Assembly: GCA_937942115.1 (NCBI GenBank)
Contig: CALDFY010000118.1
Location: 1 to 8,586 of the forward strand
Length of the DNA: 8,586 bases
From: an uncultured Anaerolineae bacterium
GTDB lineage: Bacteria; Chloroflexota; Anaerolineae; B4-G1; DUEL01
Reading direction: 5' to 3'
The position numbers were made by a program, and so were the translations under genes. Position 1 is the stretch's first letter, and each line of letters starts with the position of its first letter. Of the stretch, positions 1 to 5,969 are shown piece after piece. Under the pieces are notes generated by a model. The model ran no database searches, was not told the origin of the DNA, and saw only the letters and a list, made by a program, of their open reading frames with translations.

Positions 1-1
1 C

Positions 2-205
2 ATCGCCCTCCAATTGGTCTGGCAGATGCTCCACAGCCGGGGGGCCGCCAACGTCTCGGAGGCCCTGAAGCGCATCGTCGGACCGACGGAGAGTCTCTTT
101 TCCTACCTGGCCCAGGAAGTCCTCCGGCAACAGCCGCCCCCAGTCCGGGACTTTCTCCTCGCCACGGCCGTTCTCCGGGAAATGACGCCTGCCCTCTGCG
201 ACACG
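2..205 (+). pseudogene. 3' fragment of a MalT/LuxR-type STAND regulator, apparently truncated
   Basis: The frame is open from the left edge and reads a helical stretch beginning IALQLVWQML, followed by SLFSYLAQEVLRQQPPPVRD, then FLLATAVLREMTPALCD. This is the signature of the region after the NTPase domain in MalT/LuxR-type STAND transcriptional activators: a 'GW..LQLA' helix, then 'fdYLaeEVl.rqp..vrdFLl.TsvL..l.p.LCd'. Those proteins are cytoplasmic ATP-dependent activators of roughly 900 residues with a C-terminal LuxR DNA-binding domain. Here the similarity stops right after LCD at about 205. What follows is low-complexity Pro/Arg sequence, and the frame ends at 350-352 inside the 3' end of the convergent prenyltransferase gene. 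The other two frames after 205 do not resume the expected sequence, so a simple frameshift is unlikely. I infer a deletion or recombination remnant. The upstream part lies outside the window, so its state is unknown. The family call is from remembered motifs. Confidence 0.6.
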
Positions 206-249
206 CCCCCGGCCCGGCCCCGGGTCGCCGAAGGCATCCCGCACCCCGT

Positions 250-1269
250 TCACCGCAGCACAAAGACCCTCAGCGCCGTATCCACCAGTAGCCCCAGCAG
301 AAACCACGTCCCGAAGGCCCGGTTGTTCACGAAGGCGATGGGCGCAAAGTAGAGGGGCCATCCTCCCTGCCCCTGGGGGAAGTCCGGCGGACAGGTCTCC
401 GGCTTGGGCTTGAGCATCATCGGATACAGTTTGCGCAGCGTCGGCAGGCCCAGCACCACCGCCAGCATCACCGGCGTGAAAACCCCTGCCACGACCATCC
501 CCCCCACGAGCAGGTAGGAGAGAATCATCATCCCCAGCATCAGATACCGCGCGGCCTTCTCCCCGATGACCACCGGCAGGGTGTAGATGCGCTTCTCCCG
601 GTCCATCGCCAGTTTATCAATGTGCTTGCCCAGCAGAACCGTGGTCACCCCCAGCGTGTAGGGCATACTGGCCAGAACCACCAGCCAGTTCCACCGACCG
701 GTCAGCACGTAGTAGCCGCCGCCGATCATCAGCGGCCCCCAGACGATGAACACGGCCAGTTCCCCCAGGGCCAGGTATTTGAGGGGCCAGGTGTAAAAGA
801 GGACGAAGAAAGCCCCCAGGCCCAACAGGAGCCAGATGAAGGGGTCCCACTGGCGCCAGGCGAGGAGGACCAGTCCGCAGACCAGCGCCACCAGGCCGGT
901 GACGATGAAGTAGGTCAGGTGTTGACGGCGCGTCATCAGGCCACTGGCGATCGGCTGCGGGCCATACTGGGTGCGGTAGTAGTTTTCCCGGTCCACGCCC
1001 CGCGCGTAGTCCGTGTAATCGTTGAAGAGATTGTTGGCCGCGTGGGCCAGCACCAGGCCGAGGATGAGCACCGCCCATGCCCAGAGGCTGATGCGGTAGC
1101 CGTCCCGGAGGGCAAAGACCCCGGCCAGAACCGCAGAGAGAAATGTCATCAGCAGGACGGCCGCGCGCGTGCTGATGAGCCAGCGGGAGATCAGGTCTAA
1201 GCGGTCCCACTCCTCTTTGGTGACTTCTGGGATGACGGTGAGCGCCTTGCGCCATACGGAGAAGTTCAT
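250..1269 (-). CDS. UbiA-family membrane prenyltransferase
   Basis: This 339-residue integral membrane protein carries both Asp-rich motifs of UbiA-type prenyltransferases, which join a polyprenyl diphosphate to an aromatic or other acceptor at the membrane. The first is N83-D84-Y-T-D87 with D93 after it, followed by GPQPIASG at 103-110. The second is D218-x4-D223 in GKHIDKLAMDREKRIYTLP. About nine hydrophobic segments follow a polar N-terminus, at roughly 33-53, 62-80, 119-138, 143-162, 167-187, 195-213, 241-275 and 318-336. The C-terminus (AFVNNRAFGTWFLLGLL) looks complete. The frame also contains an ATG at 1335, but the ATG at 1269 is chosen because AGGAGGT lies 7 bases before it and a promoter fits just upstream. 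The ndYtDY..GvD motif resembles MenA-type 1,4-dihydroxy-2-naphthoate prenyltransferases, but the substrate cannot be assigned. The gene is transcribed away from the acyl-metabolism operon. Confidence 0.85.
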   Translation of the reverse strand: MNFSVWRKALTVIPEVTKEEWDRLDLISRWLISTRAAVLLMTFLSAVLAGVFALRDGYRISLWAWAVLILGLVLAHAANNLFNDYTDYARGVDRENYYRTQYGPQPIASGLMTRRQHLTYFIVTGLVALVCGLVLLAWRQWDPFIWLLLGLGAFFVLFYTWPLKYLALGELAVFIVWGPLMIGGGYYVLTGRWNWLVVLASMPYTLGVTTVLLGKHIDKLAMDREKRIYTLPVVIGEKAARYLMLGMMILSYLLVGGMVVAGVFTPVMLAVVLGLPTLRKLYPMMLKPKPETCPPDFPQGQGGWPLYFAPIAFVNNRAFGTWFLLGLLVDTALRVFVLR

Positions 1270-1276
1270 CGTGACG

Positions 1277-1283
1277 ACCTCCT
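1277..1283 (-). promoter_or_regulatory. Shine-Dalgarno site of the prenyltransferase gene
   Basis: Read on the minus strand, AGGAGGT lies 7 bases before the ATG at 1269. It decides the start in favour of MNFSVW over the in-frame ATGs at 1335 and 1287, which have no comparable site. Confidence 0.8.
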
Positions 1284-1325
1284 GCATCTTGGTGTTGGGA
1301 ATTGCCCGGGTGAGGGCGGAAGGGT

Positions 1326-1354
1326 ATTGTAACATAAGGGCCGGAAGGGAGCAA
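1326..1354 (-). promoter_or_regulatory. Probable sigma70-type promoter of the prenyltransferase gene
   Basis: On the minus strand an extended -10 box, TGTTACAAT, occupies 1334-1326. A -35-like TTGCTC lies at 1354-1349, separated from TACAAT by 17 bases. Transcription would begin near 1319 and give a leader of about 50 bases before the ATG at 1269. The -35 matches only the TTG half of the consensus, which the TG extension of the -10 could compensate. This is a sequence match only. Confidence 0.5.
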
Positions 1355-1392
1355 GGGGGGCTTCCCCACGCGTTCCCTGACTCCCTTTGCTG

Positions 1393-1422
1393 GTGACCCC
1401 TTTGTAACTCCCCGGTAACCCC
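1393..1422 (+). promoter_or_regulatory. Three tandem GTrACyCC direct repeats at 11-bp period (putative response-regulator site)
   Basis: GTGACCCC (1393-1400), GTAACTCC (1404-1411) and GTAACCCC (1415-1422) lie exactly 11 bp apart, one helical turn, so all three half-sites would face the same side of the DNA. The last one ends 7 bp before the TATAAT at 1430, where a -35 box should be but no good one is visible. Tandem 8-bp half-sites separated by 3 bp, replacing the -35, are the known arrangement for OmpR/PhoB-family response regulators, as in the E. coli and cyanobacterial Pho boxes. The regulator identity is an inference from this geometry. Confidence 0.45.
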
Positions 1423-1429
1423 CTTGAGG

Positions 1430-1435
1430 TATAAT
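1430..1435 (+). promoter_or_regulatory. -10 box (TATAAT) of the acyl-metabolism operon
   Basis: This is a perfect TATAAT in a GC-rich context. No convincing -35 lies 16-18 bp upstream; the window there reads ACTCCC and is occupied by the 11-bp direct repeats. That fits an activator-dependent promoter. Transcription would start near 1442, giving a leader of about 60 bases to the ATG at 1503. Confidence 0.5.
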
Positions 1436-1502
1436 CTGCACGTACCGGGCGCTTCCGGAAGTGCCCGCCCTGTCCCCTTCCCTTTTGCGCCAGATAGCCG
1501 CC

Positions 1503-1721
1503 ATGCCCGGCACCACCATCGCCTCGTTCATCCTGCGTTTCATCCGCGAGATGTCGCCGGACGTCCCGTCCGGTACCTGGCGCGGCATCGTCCGCCACAT
1601 CCAGAGCGGAGAGCAATACGGATTCACCCGTCTGGAGGACGCGATGGAGTTCATCGCCCGGCGCGTGGCGGCCAGCAGCGAAACGAGAGAACCCAGAGAG
1701 GAGGAACCGGGATGCGTCTGA
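1503..1721 (+). CDS. Small conserved-looking protein of unknown function, 72 residues
   Basis: The sequence begins MPGTTIASFILRFIREM and ends in a charged Glu/Arg tail. Residues 4-55 have the composition of a small folded domain: a beta-like TIASFILRFIRE, a Trp-containing TWRGIVRHIQSGE hairpin, and FTRLEDAMEFIARRV as a C-terminal amphipathic helix. I recall similar short proteins, with an ASFvlRf..E start and a W.G.irHvqtge...F....ea..Fi pattern, as hypothetical proteins in Chloroflexota; the function is unknown. The ATG at 1503 is preferred because similarity begins there, but no Shine-Dalgarno site is visible. An in-frame GTG at 1461 would add 14 residues. It is probably the first gene of the operon. 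Its 3' end overlaps the SDR start by 10 bp (ATG at 1712, stop at 1719-1721), which suggests translational coupling. Confidence 0.6.
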   Translation: MPGTTIASFILRFIREMSPDVPSGTWRGIVRHIQSGEQYGFTRLEDAMEFIARRVAASSETREPREEEPGCV

Positions 1722-2476
1722 AAGACCGGGTTGCCCTGATCACCGGCGGCGCGGCCGGCATCGGCCAGGCGACTGCGCTGCGCTTCGCCGAGGAGGGAGC
1801 CAGCGTCGTCATCTGCGACGTCAACGAGGAACTGGGCCGCCAGACCGCCGCCCTGCTGGGGCCCAACGGCGCCTTCTACCGGGTGGATGTCACGAACCGG
1901 CAAGAGGTCCAGGCCTGGGTAGACGACGTCGCCGTCCGCTACGGCCGGATAGACGTCCTGGTCAACAACGCGGGCATCCTGCGGGACGCCCAGTTGGTCA
2001 AGTACAAGGACGGGCAGGTCGTCGGCCAGATGTCCGAGGAGGACTTTGACCGGGTGGTCGCGGTCAACCTCAAGGGCGTCTTCAACTGCACCCAGGCCGT
2101 CGTGCCCTATATGATCCGCCAGGGCGGCGGGGTCATCCTCAATGCCTCCTCGGTGGTGGGGCTGGACGGCAATTTCGGCCAGACTAACTACGTCGCCACC
2201 AAGGCCGGCGTCATCGGAATGACCAAAGTCTGGGCGCGGGAACTGGGCCGCTACGGCATCCGCGTCAACGCCGTCGCCCCCGGCTTCATCCTCACCGATA
2301 TGGTCCGCCAGATGCCGGAGAAGGTCCTGGAGGGGATGAAGGCCCGTATCCCCCTGGGCCGCCTCGGCGACCCCCGCGATATCGCCAACGCCTACCTCTT
2401 CCTGGCCTCCGATGAGGCCGCCTACATCACCGGCGCGGTGCTGCGGGTGGACGGGGGGATCGTGGTGGGGACGTGA
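1712..2476 (+). CDS. Classical short-chain dehydrogenase/reductase (FabG-like)
   Basis: This is a 254-residue cytoplasmic Rossmann-fold oxidoreductase of typical FabG length. The cofactor motif T11-GGAAGIG18, D59 before the adenine pocket, and NNAG at 85-88 are intact. The catalytic set is complete: N119, S147, Y160 and K164 (Y-V-A-T-K), and the VNAVAPGFILTDM loop and VDGG end are typical. Asp36 at the end of beta-2 favours NAD(H) over NADP(H). The most likely reaction is reduction of a 3-oxoacyl thioester or oxidation of a hydroxyacyl substrate. A YKDGQVV stretch before the active-site helix slightly lengthens that loop. The long upstream extension of the frame is rejected because AGGAGG lies 7 bases before the ATG at 1712. 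This is a classical SDR, much shorter than extended SDRs such as OleD. The stop codon lies in the ACGTGAAG repeat. Confidence 0.88.
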   Translation: MRLKDRVALITGGAAGIGQATALRFAEEGASVVICDVNEELGRQTAALLGPNGAFYRVDVTNRQEVQAWVDDVAVRYGRIDVLVNNAGILRDAQLVKYKDGQVVGQMSEEDFDRVVAVNLKGVFNCTQAVVPYMIRQGGGVILNASSVVGLDGNFGQTNYVATKAGVIGMTKVWARELGRYGIRVNAVAPGFILTDMVRQMPEKVLEGMKARIPLGRLGDPRDIANAYLFLASDEAAYITGAVLRVDGGIVVGT

Positions 2477-2504
2477 AGGGAAACGTGAAGCGGGAAACGT
2501 GAAG
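2471..2504 (+). repeat. ACGTGAAG short direct-repeat array
   Basis: ACGTGAAG occurs at 2471-2478, 2483-2490 and 2497-2504. The last two lie in an exact 13-bp direct repeat, GGGAAACGTGAAG (2478-2490 and 2492-2504). The SDR stop codon is the TGA of the first copy, and the array runs almost to the ribosome binding site of the next gene. A related ACGTGAAGCGTGAAG occurs at 7640-7654 in another gene junction, so the word belongs to an interspersed family in this locus. Confidence 0.7.
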
Positions 2505-2513
2505 GGGGTGGTG

Positions 2514-4061
2514 ATGATTGTCGGGGACTGGATCGGGCGGCGGGCACAGTTGACGCCCGGCAAAGTCGCGCTGGTGGATACCCTCAACGGCAACCGCCGT
2601 ATCACTTACCGGGAATGGAGCCGGGCCGTCAACCGCACCGCCCGGTTCCTCCAGGAGCGACTGGGCGTCCGCAAGGGGGACCGGGTAGCCGTCCTGGCCC
2701 ACAATTGCGTGGAGTATCTGGACATCTGGTTTGCCCTGGGCCGCATCGGGGGGATTCTCCAGAACCTCAACTGGCGGCTCACCCCCTACGAACTGGAGGG
2801 ATTGCTGGCCGACGCGGCGCCCGTCGCCCTGATCTACGGGAGCGAGTTCGTCGCCCAGGTGGACGCGCTGCGGGGGAAGACGCCGGGCCTGCGCCACTAC
2901 GCCGCCCTGGGTGAACCGGCCGGCCCGGACGATCTCCTCTTCGCCGAGCGGGAGGCGTTCCCCGACGATCCGCTGCCGGAGGTGGACCTGGACTGGGAGG
3001 ACCCCTGGGTCATCTGCTACACCGGCGGGACGACGGGGTTGCCCAAAGGGGCCGTCCTGACCCACCGCGCCATCACCGCCAACGCGGTCAACACCGTCGT
3101 CTCCTGGGGGCTGACGCCGGACGACGTGGCGATCCTCAACGCGCCCCTCTTCCATACCGGCGGCCTCAACGTCTTCACCGCGCCCCTGGTCTACATCGGC
3201 GGCACCAGTATCGTCTGCAAGACCTTTGACCCCGACCAGGTCTTTGACCTCATCCGGGACGCCGGAGTGACCCTCTTCTTCGGCGTGCCGACGATGTTCA
3301 TCGTCCTCCAGCAGCACCCCCGGTGGGAAGAGGCGGACTTCTCCCGGTTGAAACTGGTCATCAGCGGCGGCGCGCCCTGCCCGATGCCCGTCTTTGAGAA
3401 ATTCTGGGAGCGGGGAGTGGCCTTCAAGACCGGCTACGGCCTGACGGAGGCCGGCCCCAATACTTTCTGGCTTCCGCCGGAGGACGTCCGGCGCAAGCCC
3501 GGCTCCGTGGGCTTCCCCCTCTTCCACATAGACGTGAAGGTGGTCCGGGAAGACGGGACGGAGTGCGGCCCGGACGAGGCGGGGGAACTGATCATCCGGG
3601 GGCCGCACGTGTGCGCGGGGTACTGGAACAACCCGGAGGCGACGGCCCAGGCCATCCGCGATGGCTGGCTGCACACCGGGGATCTCGCCCGCCGGGACGC
3701 GGAGGGGTACTACTACATCGTCGGGCGGCTGAAGGACATGTACATCTCCGGCGGCGAGAACGTCTATCCGGCGGAGGTGGAGTCCGTCCTGCATGCCTAC
3801 CCCGGTGTCGCCGAGGCCGCCGTCATCGGCGTTCCCGACCCCAAGTGGGGGGAGGTGGGCCGGGCGATTGTGGCAACCCAACCCGGCGTCCAACTGACCG
3901 CCGAGGAGGTGATCAACTTCTGCCGGGAACGGCTGGCGGGCTACAAAGTCCCCAAGTCCGTCGTCTTCGTGGACGCTCTCCCCAAGACCGGCGCGGGGAA
4001 GGTGGATAAGCAGCGGCTGAAGGAGATATACGGAACGGAGTACGGAACACGAAATACGTAA
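2514..4061 (+). CDS. AMP-dependent acyl-CoA synthetase/ligase 1 (ACS1)
   Basis: This 515-residue cytoplasmic enzyme of the ANL superfamily activates a carboxylate with ATP and CoA through an acyl-adenylate. All core motifs are present: the P-loop YTGGTTGLPKG at 169-179, YGLTEAGP at 308-315, HTGD at 387-390, GRLKDMYISGGENVYP at 404-419 including the hinge, and the C-terminal catalytic Lys496 in GAGKVDK. Length and order are normal for fatty-acid or aryl acyl-CoA ligases. The substrate is not readable; MenE-like and long-chain ligases look similar at this level. The ATG at 2514 is chosen because MIVGDWIGRRA aligns with the start of ACS2 (MYIGDYLGRRA) and a GGGGGT stretch lies just upstream, though GTGs at 2508 and 2511 are possible. 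The last residues (TEYGTRNT) are encoded by a degenerate copy of the 14-bp repeat. Confidence 0.9.
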   Translation: MIVGDWIGRRAQLTPGKVALVDTLNGNRRITYREWSRAVNRTARFLQERLGVRKGDRVAVLAHNCVEYLDIWFALGRIGGILQNLNWRLTPYELEGLLADAAPVALIYGSEFVAQVDALRGKTPGLRHYAALGEPAGPDDLLFAEREAFPDDPLPEVDLDWEDPWVICYTGGTTGLPKGAVLTHRAITANAVNTVVSWGLTPDDVAILNAPLFHTGGLNVFTAPLVYIGGTSIVCKTFDPDQVFDLIRDAGVTLFFGVPTMFIVLQQHPRWEEADFSRLKLVISGGAPCPMPVFEKFWERGVAFKTGYGLTEAGPNTFWLPPEDVRRKPGSVGFPLFHIDVKVVREDGTECGPDEAGELIIRGPHVCAGYWNNPEATAQAIRDGWLHTGDLARRDAEGYYYIVGRLKDMYISGGENVYPAEVESVLHAYPGVAEAAVIGVPDPKWGEVGRAIVATQPGVQLTAEEVINFCRERLAGYKVPKSVVFVDALPKTGAGKVDKQRLKEIYGTEYGTRNT

Positions 4062-4126
4062 AGTGGATTGCGGATTCCGCATCACGTATTGCGTATTCCG
4101 TATTGCGTATTCCGTAGCGTATTCCG
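4030..4126. repeat. 14-bp repeat array forming a large imperfect inverted repeat
   Basis: The right arm holds two exact tandem copies of CGTATTGCGTATTC (4085-4098 and 4099-4112) and a third with TT deleted (4113-4124). The left arm, 4030-4059, is an imperfect reverse complement, including GAACACGAAATACG at 4045-4058, which differs at two positions from the reverse complement of the unit. The arms could pair as a stem of about 30 bp. The loop contains a small palindrome, TGCGGATTCCGCA. The left arm is coding: it encodes the C-terminus and stop of ACS1. The right arm ends about 9 bp before the Shine-Dalgarno site of the next gene. It may act as a mobile or amplified repeat, or as an mRNA structure; the sequence shows only the symmetry. 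Confidence 0.75.
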
Positions 4127-4145
4127 TTGGTAGCGGGAGGCGAAC

Positions 4146-4937
4146 ATGGTCGGCAAACTGACTGTCGGCGATATAGAGATGGCCTACGAGGTGGTGGGCT
4201 CCGGGCCGCCGCTGGTGCTGATCACCGGCGTCGGCTACGGGCGGTGGTTCTGGCACAAGGTGGTCCCGGCCCTGGCGGAGCGGTTCCAGGTGGTGACCTT
4301 TGATAACCGGGGTGCGGGGGAGAGCAGCAAGCCCCCCGGCCCCTACACCACCGCGATGATGGCCGCCGACACGGCCGGCCTGCTGGATGGGCTGGGCATC
4401 CGGCGCGCCTTCGTCCTGGGCCACTCCCTGGGCGGCTTCATCGCCCAGGAACTGGCCCTATCCCGCCCCGACCTGGTGGAGAAACTGATTCTGGCCTCCA
4501 CCACCTACGGCGGCCCCAACGTCATCCCCATCACCCCGGAGGCGCTGGAGGTGCTGACCAGGCGGGAGGGCGACCCGATAGAACTGGTCCGGCGGGGTAT
4601 CCAGGTGGCCTGCGCGCCGGGATTCGCCGAACGGCATCCCGAGGTGGTGCAGGAACTGCTGGCCTACCGGCTTACCAATCCCGTCCCGCCGGAGCAATAT
4701 CAGGCCCAGGTGATGGCCGGCGCGGCCCACAACGCCGAGGCCCGCATCGGCCAGATCGCCTGCCCGGTGTTGGTCCTCTTCGGCGAGCACGACAAGGTCG
4801 TCCCGCCGGGCAACGCCGAACTCCTGGCCCGTAAACTCCCCGATGCGCGGGTGAAAATCCTGCCCGGCGTGGGCCACGTCTTCCCCATTGAGGACCCGGC
4901 GGCGACGGTGGAGGCGATTGTGGAGTTTCTGATGTAG
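4146..4937 (+). CDS. Alpha/beta hydrolase (enol-lactonase/MenH-like) (ABH1)
   Basis: This 263-residue single-domain alpha/beta hydrolase is of normal length. The nucleophile is S94 in GHSLGG (92-97), the acid is D216 in GEHDKVVP, and the base is H244 in GVGHVFPIE, so the triad is complete. The oxyanion-side loop ITGVGYGRWFW (26-36) replaces the usual HG motif, and DNRGAGES (53-60) follows. Such proteins hydrolyse esters, thioesters or lactones; 3-oxoadipate enol-lactonase and MenH are the closest well-known types by pattern, but specificity cannot be assigned. GGGAGG lies 5 bases before the ATG. The nucleophile is Ser, unlike the Asp nucleophile of OleB and haloalkane dehalogenases, so it is not an OleB-type beta-lactone decarboxylase. 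Its position between a ligase and a KAS III-like gene suggests a thioesterase or editing role, which is inference. Confidence 0.87.
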   Translation: MVGKLTVGDIEMAYEVVGSGPPLVLITGVGYGRWFWHKVVPALAERFQVVTFDNRGAGESSKPPGPYTTAMMAADTAGLLDGLGIRRAFVLGHSLGGFIAQELALSRPDLVEKLILASTTYGGPNVIPITPEALEVLTRREGDPIELVRRGIQVACAPGFAERHPEVVQELLAYRLTNPVPPEQYQAQVMAGAAHNAEARIGQIACPVLVLFGEHDKVVPPGNAELLARKLPDARVKILPGVGHVFPIEDPAATVEAIVEFLM

Positions 4938-4955
4938 CGCAAGATAATCTTGCGC
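4937..4955. repeat. 19-bp perfect palindrome at the ABH1 stop codon
   Basis: GCGCAAGATAATCTTGCGC is a perfect inverted repeat with one central base, starting at the G of the ABH1 TAG stop. In RNA it would form an 8-bp stem with a UAA loop. No U-tract follows, so it is not a standard intrinsic terminator. It ends 13 bp before the KAS III-like ATG, which has no visible Shine-Dalgarno site. It could therefore be a processing or attenuation hairpin, or a protein-binding operator. Confidence 0.65.
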
Positions 4956-4968
4956 CACGAAATGCGCC

Positions 4969-5961
4969 ATGCGAAACGCACAAATCCTTTCCACCGGCAG
5001 TTACGTCCCCGAGCGGGTAGTGACCAACGCCGAGATAGACGAAATCCTCGGCGAGCCGACCAGCGATTGGCTGATAGAGAACGTGGGCATCCGGGAGCGG
5101 CGGTGGATGACCCCCGACCAGACCACTTCCGACCTGGTGGTGGAAGCCTCCCGGCGGGCGCTGGAGCGGGCGGGCATCCGTCCGGAAGACCTGGACCTCA
5201 TCATTCTCTCCACCGACACTCCGGACTACCTCTCGCCGGGCACGTCCGTCGTCGTCCAGTACAAATTGGGCGCGGTCAACGCCGGATGCTGGGACGTCAA
5301 CAGTGCCTGCGCGGGCTGGGTGACCGCGCTGGACCAGGGCGCGCGCTACATTATGACCGAGCCGTCCATCCGCTACGTCCTGGTGGCGGGCGGCTACGGC
5401 ATGAGCCGCTTTCTGGACCTGACCGACAAGCGGACCGCCAACCTCTTCGCCGACGGCGCGGGGGCGGTGGTGCTGGGCGCGGGGAGCGAGCCGGGCCTGC
5501 TGGCCAGTCAGTTCCTGGCCCGGGGGGAGTACCACGACGCCCTGGGCATCTACACCGGCGGCGCCTTCCGGCCCTGCACGCCGGAAAACCTGGAGCAGTA
5601 TGGCCCCCCGCGCGTCCAGTTCGTCCGCAAGTTCCCCAAGACCTTCAACACCGAATACTGGCCCCGTCTCATTCAGGCCGCGCTGGACAAAGCCGGCCTG
5701 ACCGTGGACGACGTCTCCCTCTTCCTCTTCACCCAACTCAACCTGCGCACCATTGAACTGATGATGCAGATTCTGGGCCAACCGATGGAGAAGACCCACT
5801 GGATTATGGACAAGTGGGGGTACACCGGCTCCCCCTGCGTGGCCATGGCGCTGGATGACGCCATCGCGCAGGGCAGGGGCCCCCGTCCCGGCGACGTCAT
5901 CGTCTTCTGCGCCAGCGGCGGCGGCATCAGCATGGCCGCGTCCGTCTGGCGCTGGGTGTGA
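4969..5961 (+). CDS. KAS III (FabH)-like thiolase-fold protein with altered catalytic triad
   Basis: This 330-residue protein matches KAS III over its full length. It opens ILSTGSYVPERVVTNAEID and then has SDWLIENVGIRERR. The nucleophile C114 lies in DVNSACAGWVTAL, FADGAGAVVLG is at 160-170, and the C-terminal half ends in ASGGGISMAASVWRW. KAS III enzymes load an acyl group on Cys and condense it with malonyl-ACP using His and Asn. Here the His position (PHQANLR in E. coli FabH) reads F-T255-QLNLR, and the Asn position (HGNTS) reads W-G-Y285-T-G. Both residues are unambiguous (ACC at 5731, TAC at 5821). Normal decarboxylative condensation is therefore doubtful; acyl transfer by Cys alone is possible. 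OleA, PqsC, CerJ and DpsC families keep His. The ATG at 4969 fits the family start but lacks a Shine-Dalgarno site; translation may be coupled to ABH1. Confidence 0.88.
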   Translation: MRNAQILSTGSYVPERVVTNAEIDEILGEPTSDWLIENVGIRERRWMTPDQTTSDLVVEASRRALERAGIRPEDLDLIILSTDTPDYLSPGTSVVVQYKLGAVNAGCWDVNSACAGWVTALDQGARYIMTEPSIRYVLVAGGYGMSRFLDLTDKRTANLFADGAGAVVLGAGSEPGLLASQFLARGEYHDALGIYTGGAFRPCTPENLEQYGPPRVQFVRKFPKTFNTEYWPRLIQAALDKAGLTVDDVSLFLFTQLNLRTIELMMQILGQPMEKTHWIMDKWGYTGSPCVAMALDDAIAQGRGPRPGDVIVFCASGGGISMAASVWRWV

Positions 5962-5969
5962 AGCGCTTT

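Noticed and set aside
206..249. GC-rich inverted sequence just after the prenyltransferase stop as an intrinsic terminator
   Set aside because: The possible CCCGG/CCGGG stem is only 5 bp and no T-tract follows on the minus strand, so it cannot be told from general GC richness.
1424..1711. N-terminal extension of the SDR frame by 96 codons
   Set aside because: The extension is His/Arg/Pro-rich without domain character, begins inside the -10 box, and the conserved SDR start at 1712 has AGGAGG 7 bases upstream.
617..2605. Long minus-strand open frame of 662 codons across the divergent region, with similar long minus-strand frames at 2427-4424, 4672-6084 and 6773-8353
   Set aside because: These are antisense shadows of GC-rich genes. 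Their translations are rich in His, Asp, Gly and Arg without motifs, while the opposite strand has complete enzyme motifs and good ribosome binding sites.
3732..3778. 47-base stretch nearly identical to 7316-7362 as a gene-conversion tract between ACS1 and ACS2
   Set aside because: It covers the strongly conserved KDMxISGGENVYP motif, and strict codon bias can produce such DNA identity. The flanks are not unusually similar.
4085..4124. Tandem 14-bp units as a CRISPR-like array
   Set aside because: The units are directly adjacent without spacers, and copies also occur within genes; no cas gene is present.
4146..5961. Assignment of ABH1 and the KAS III-like gene as OleB and OleA
   Set aside because: ABH1 has a Ser nucleophile instead of Asp, and the KAS III-like protein lacks the His and Asn that OleA keeps, so orthology is not supported.
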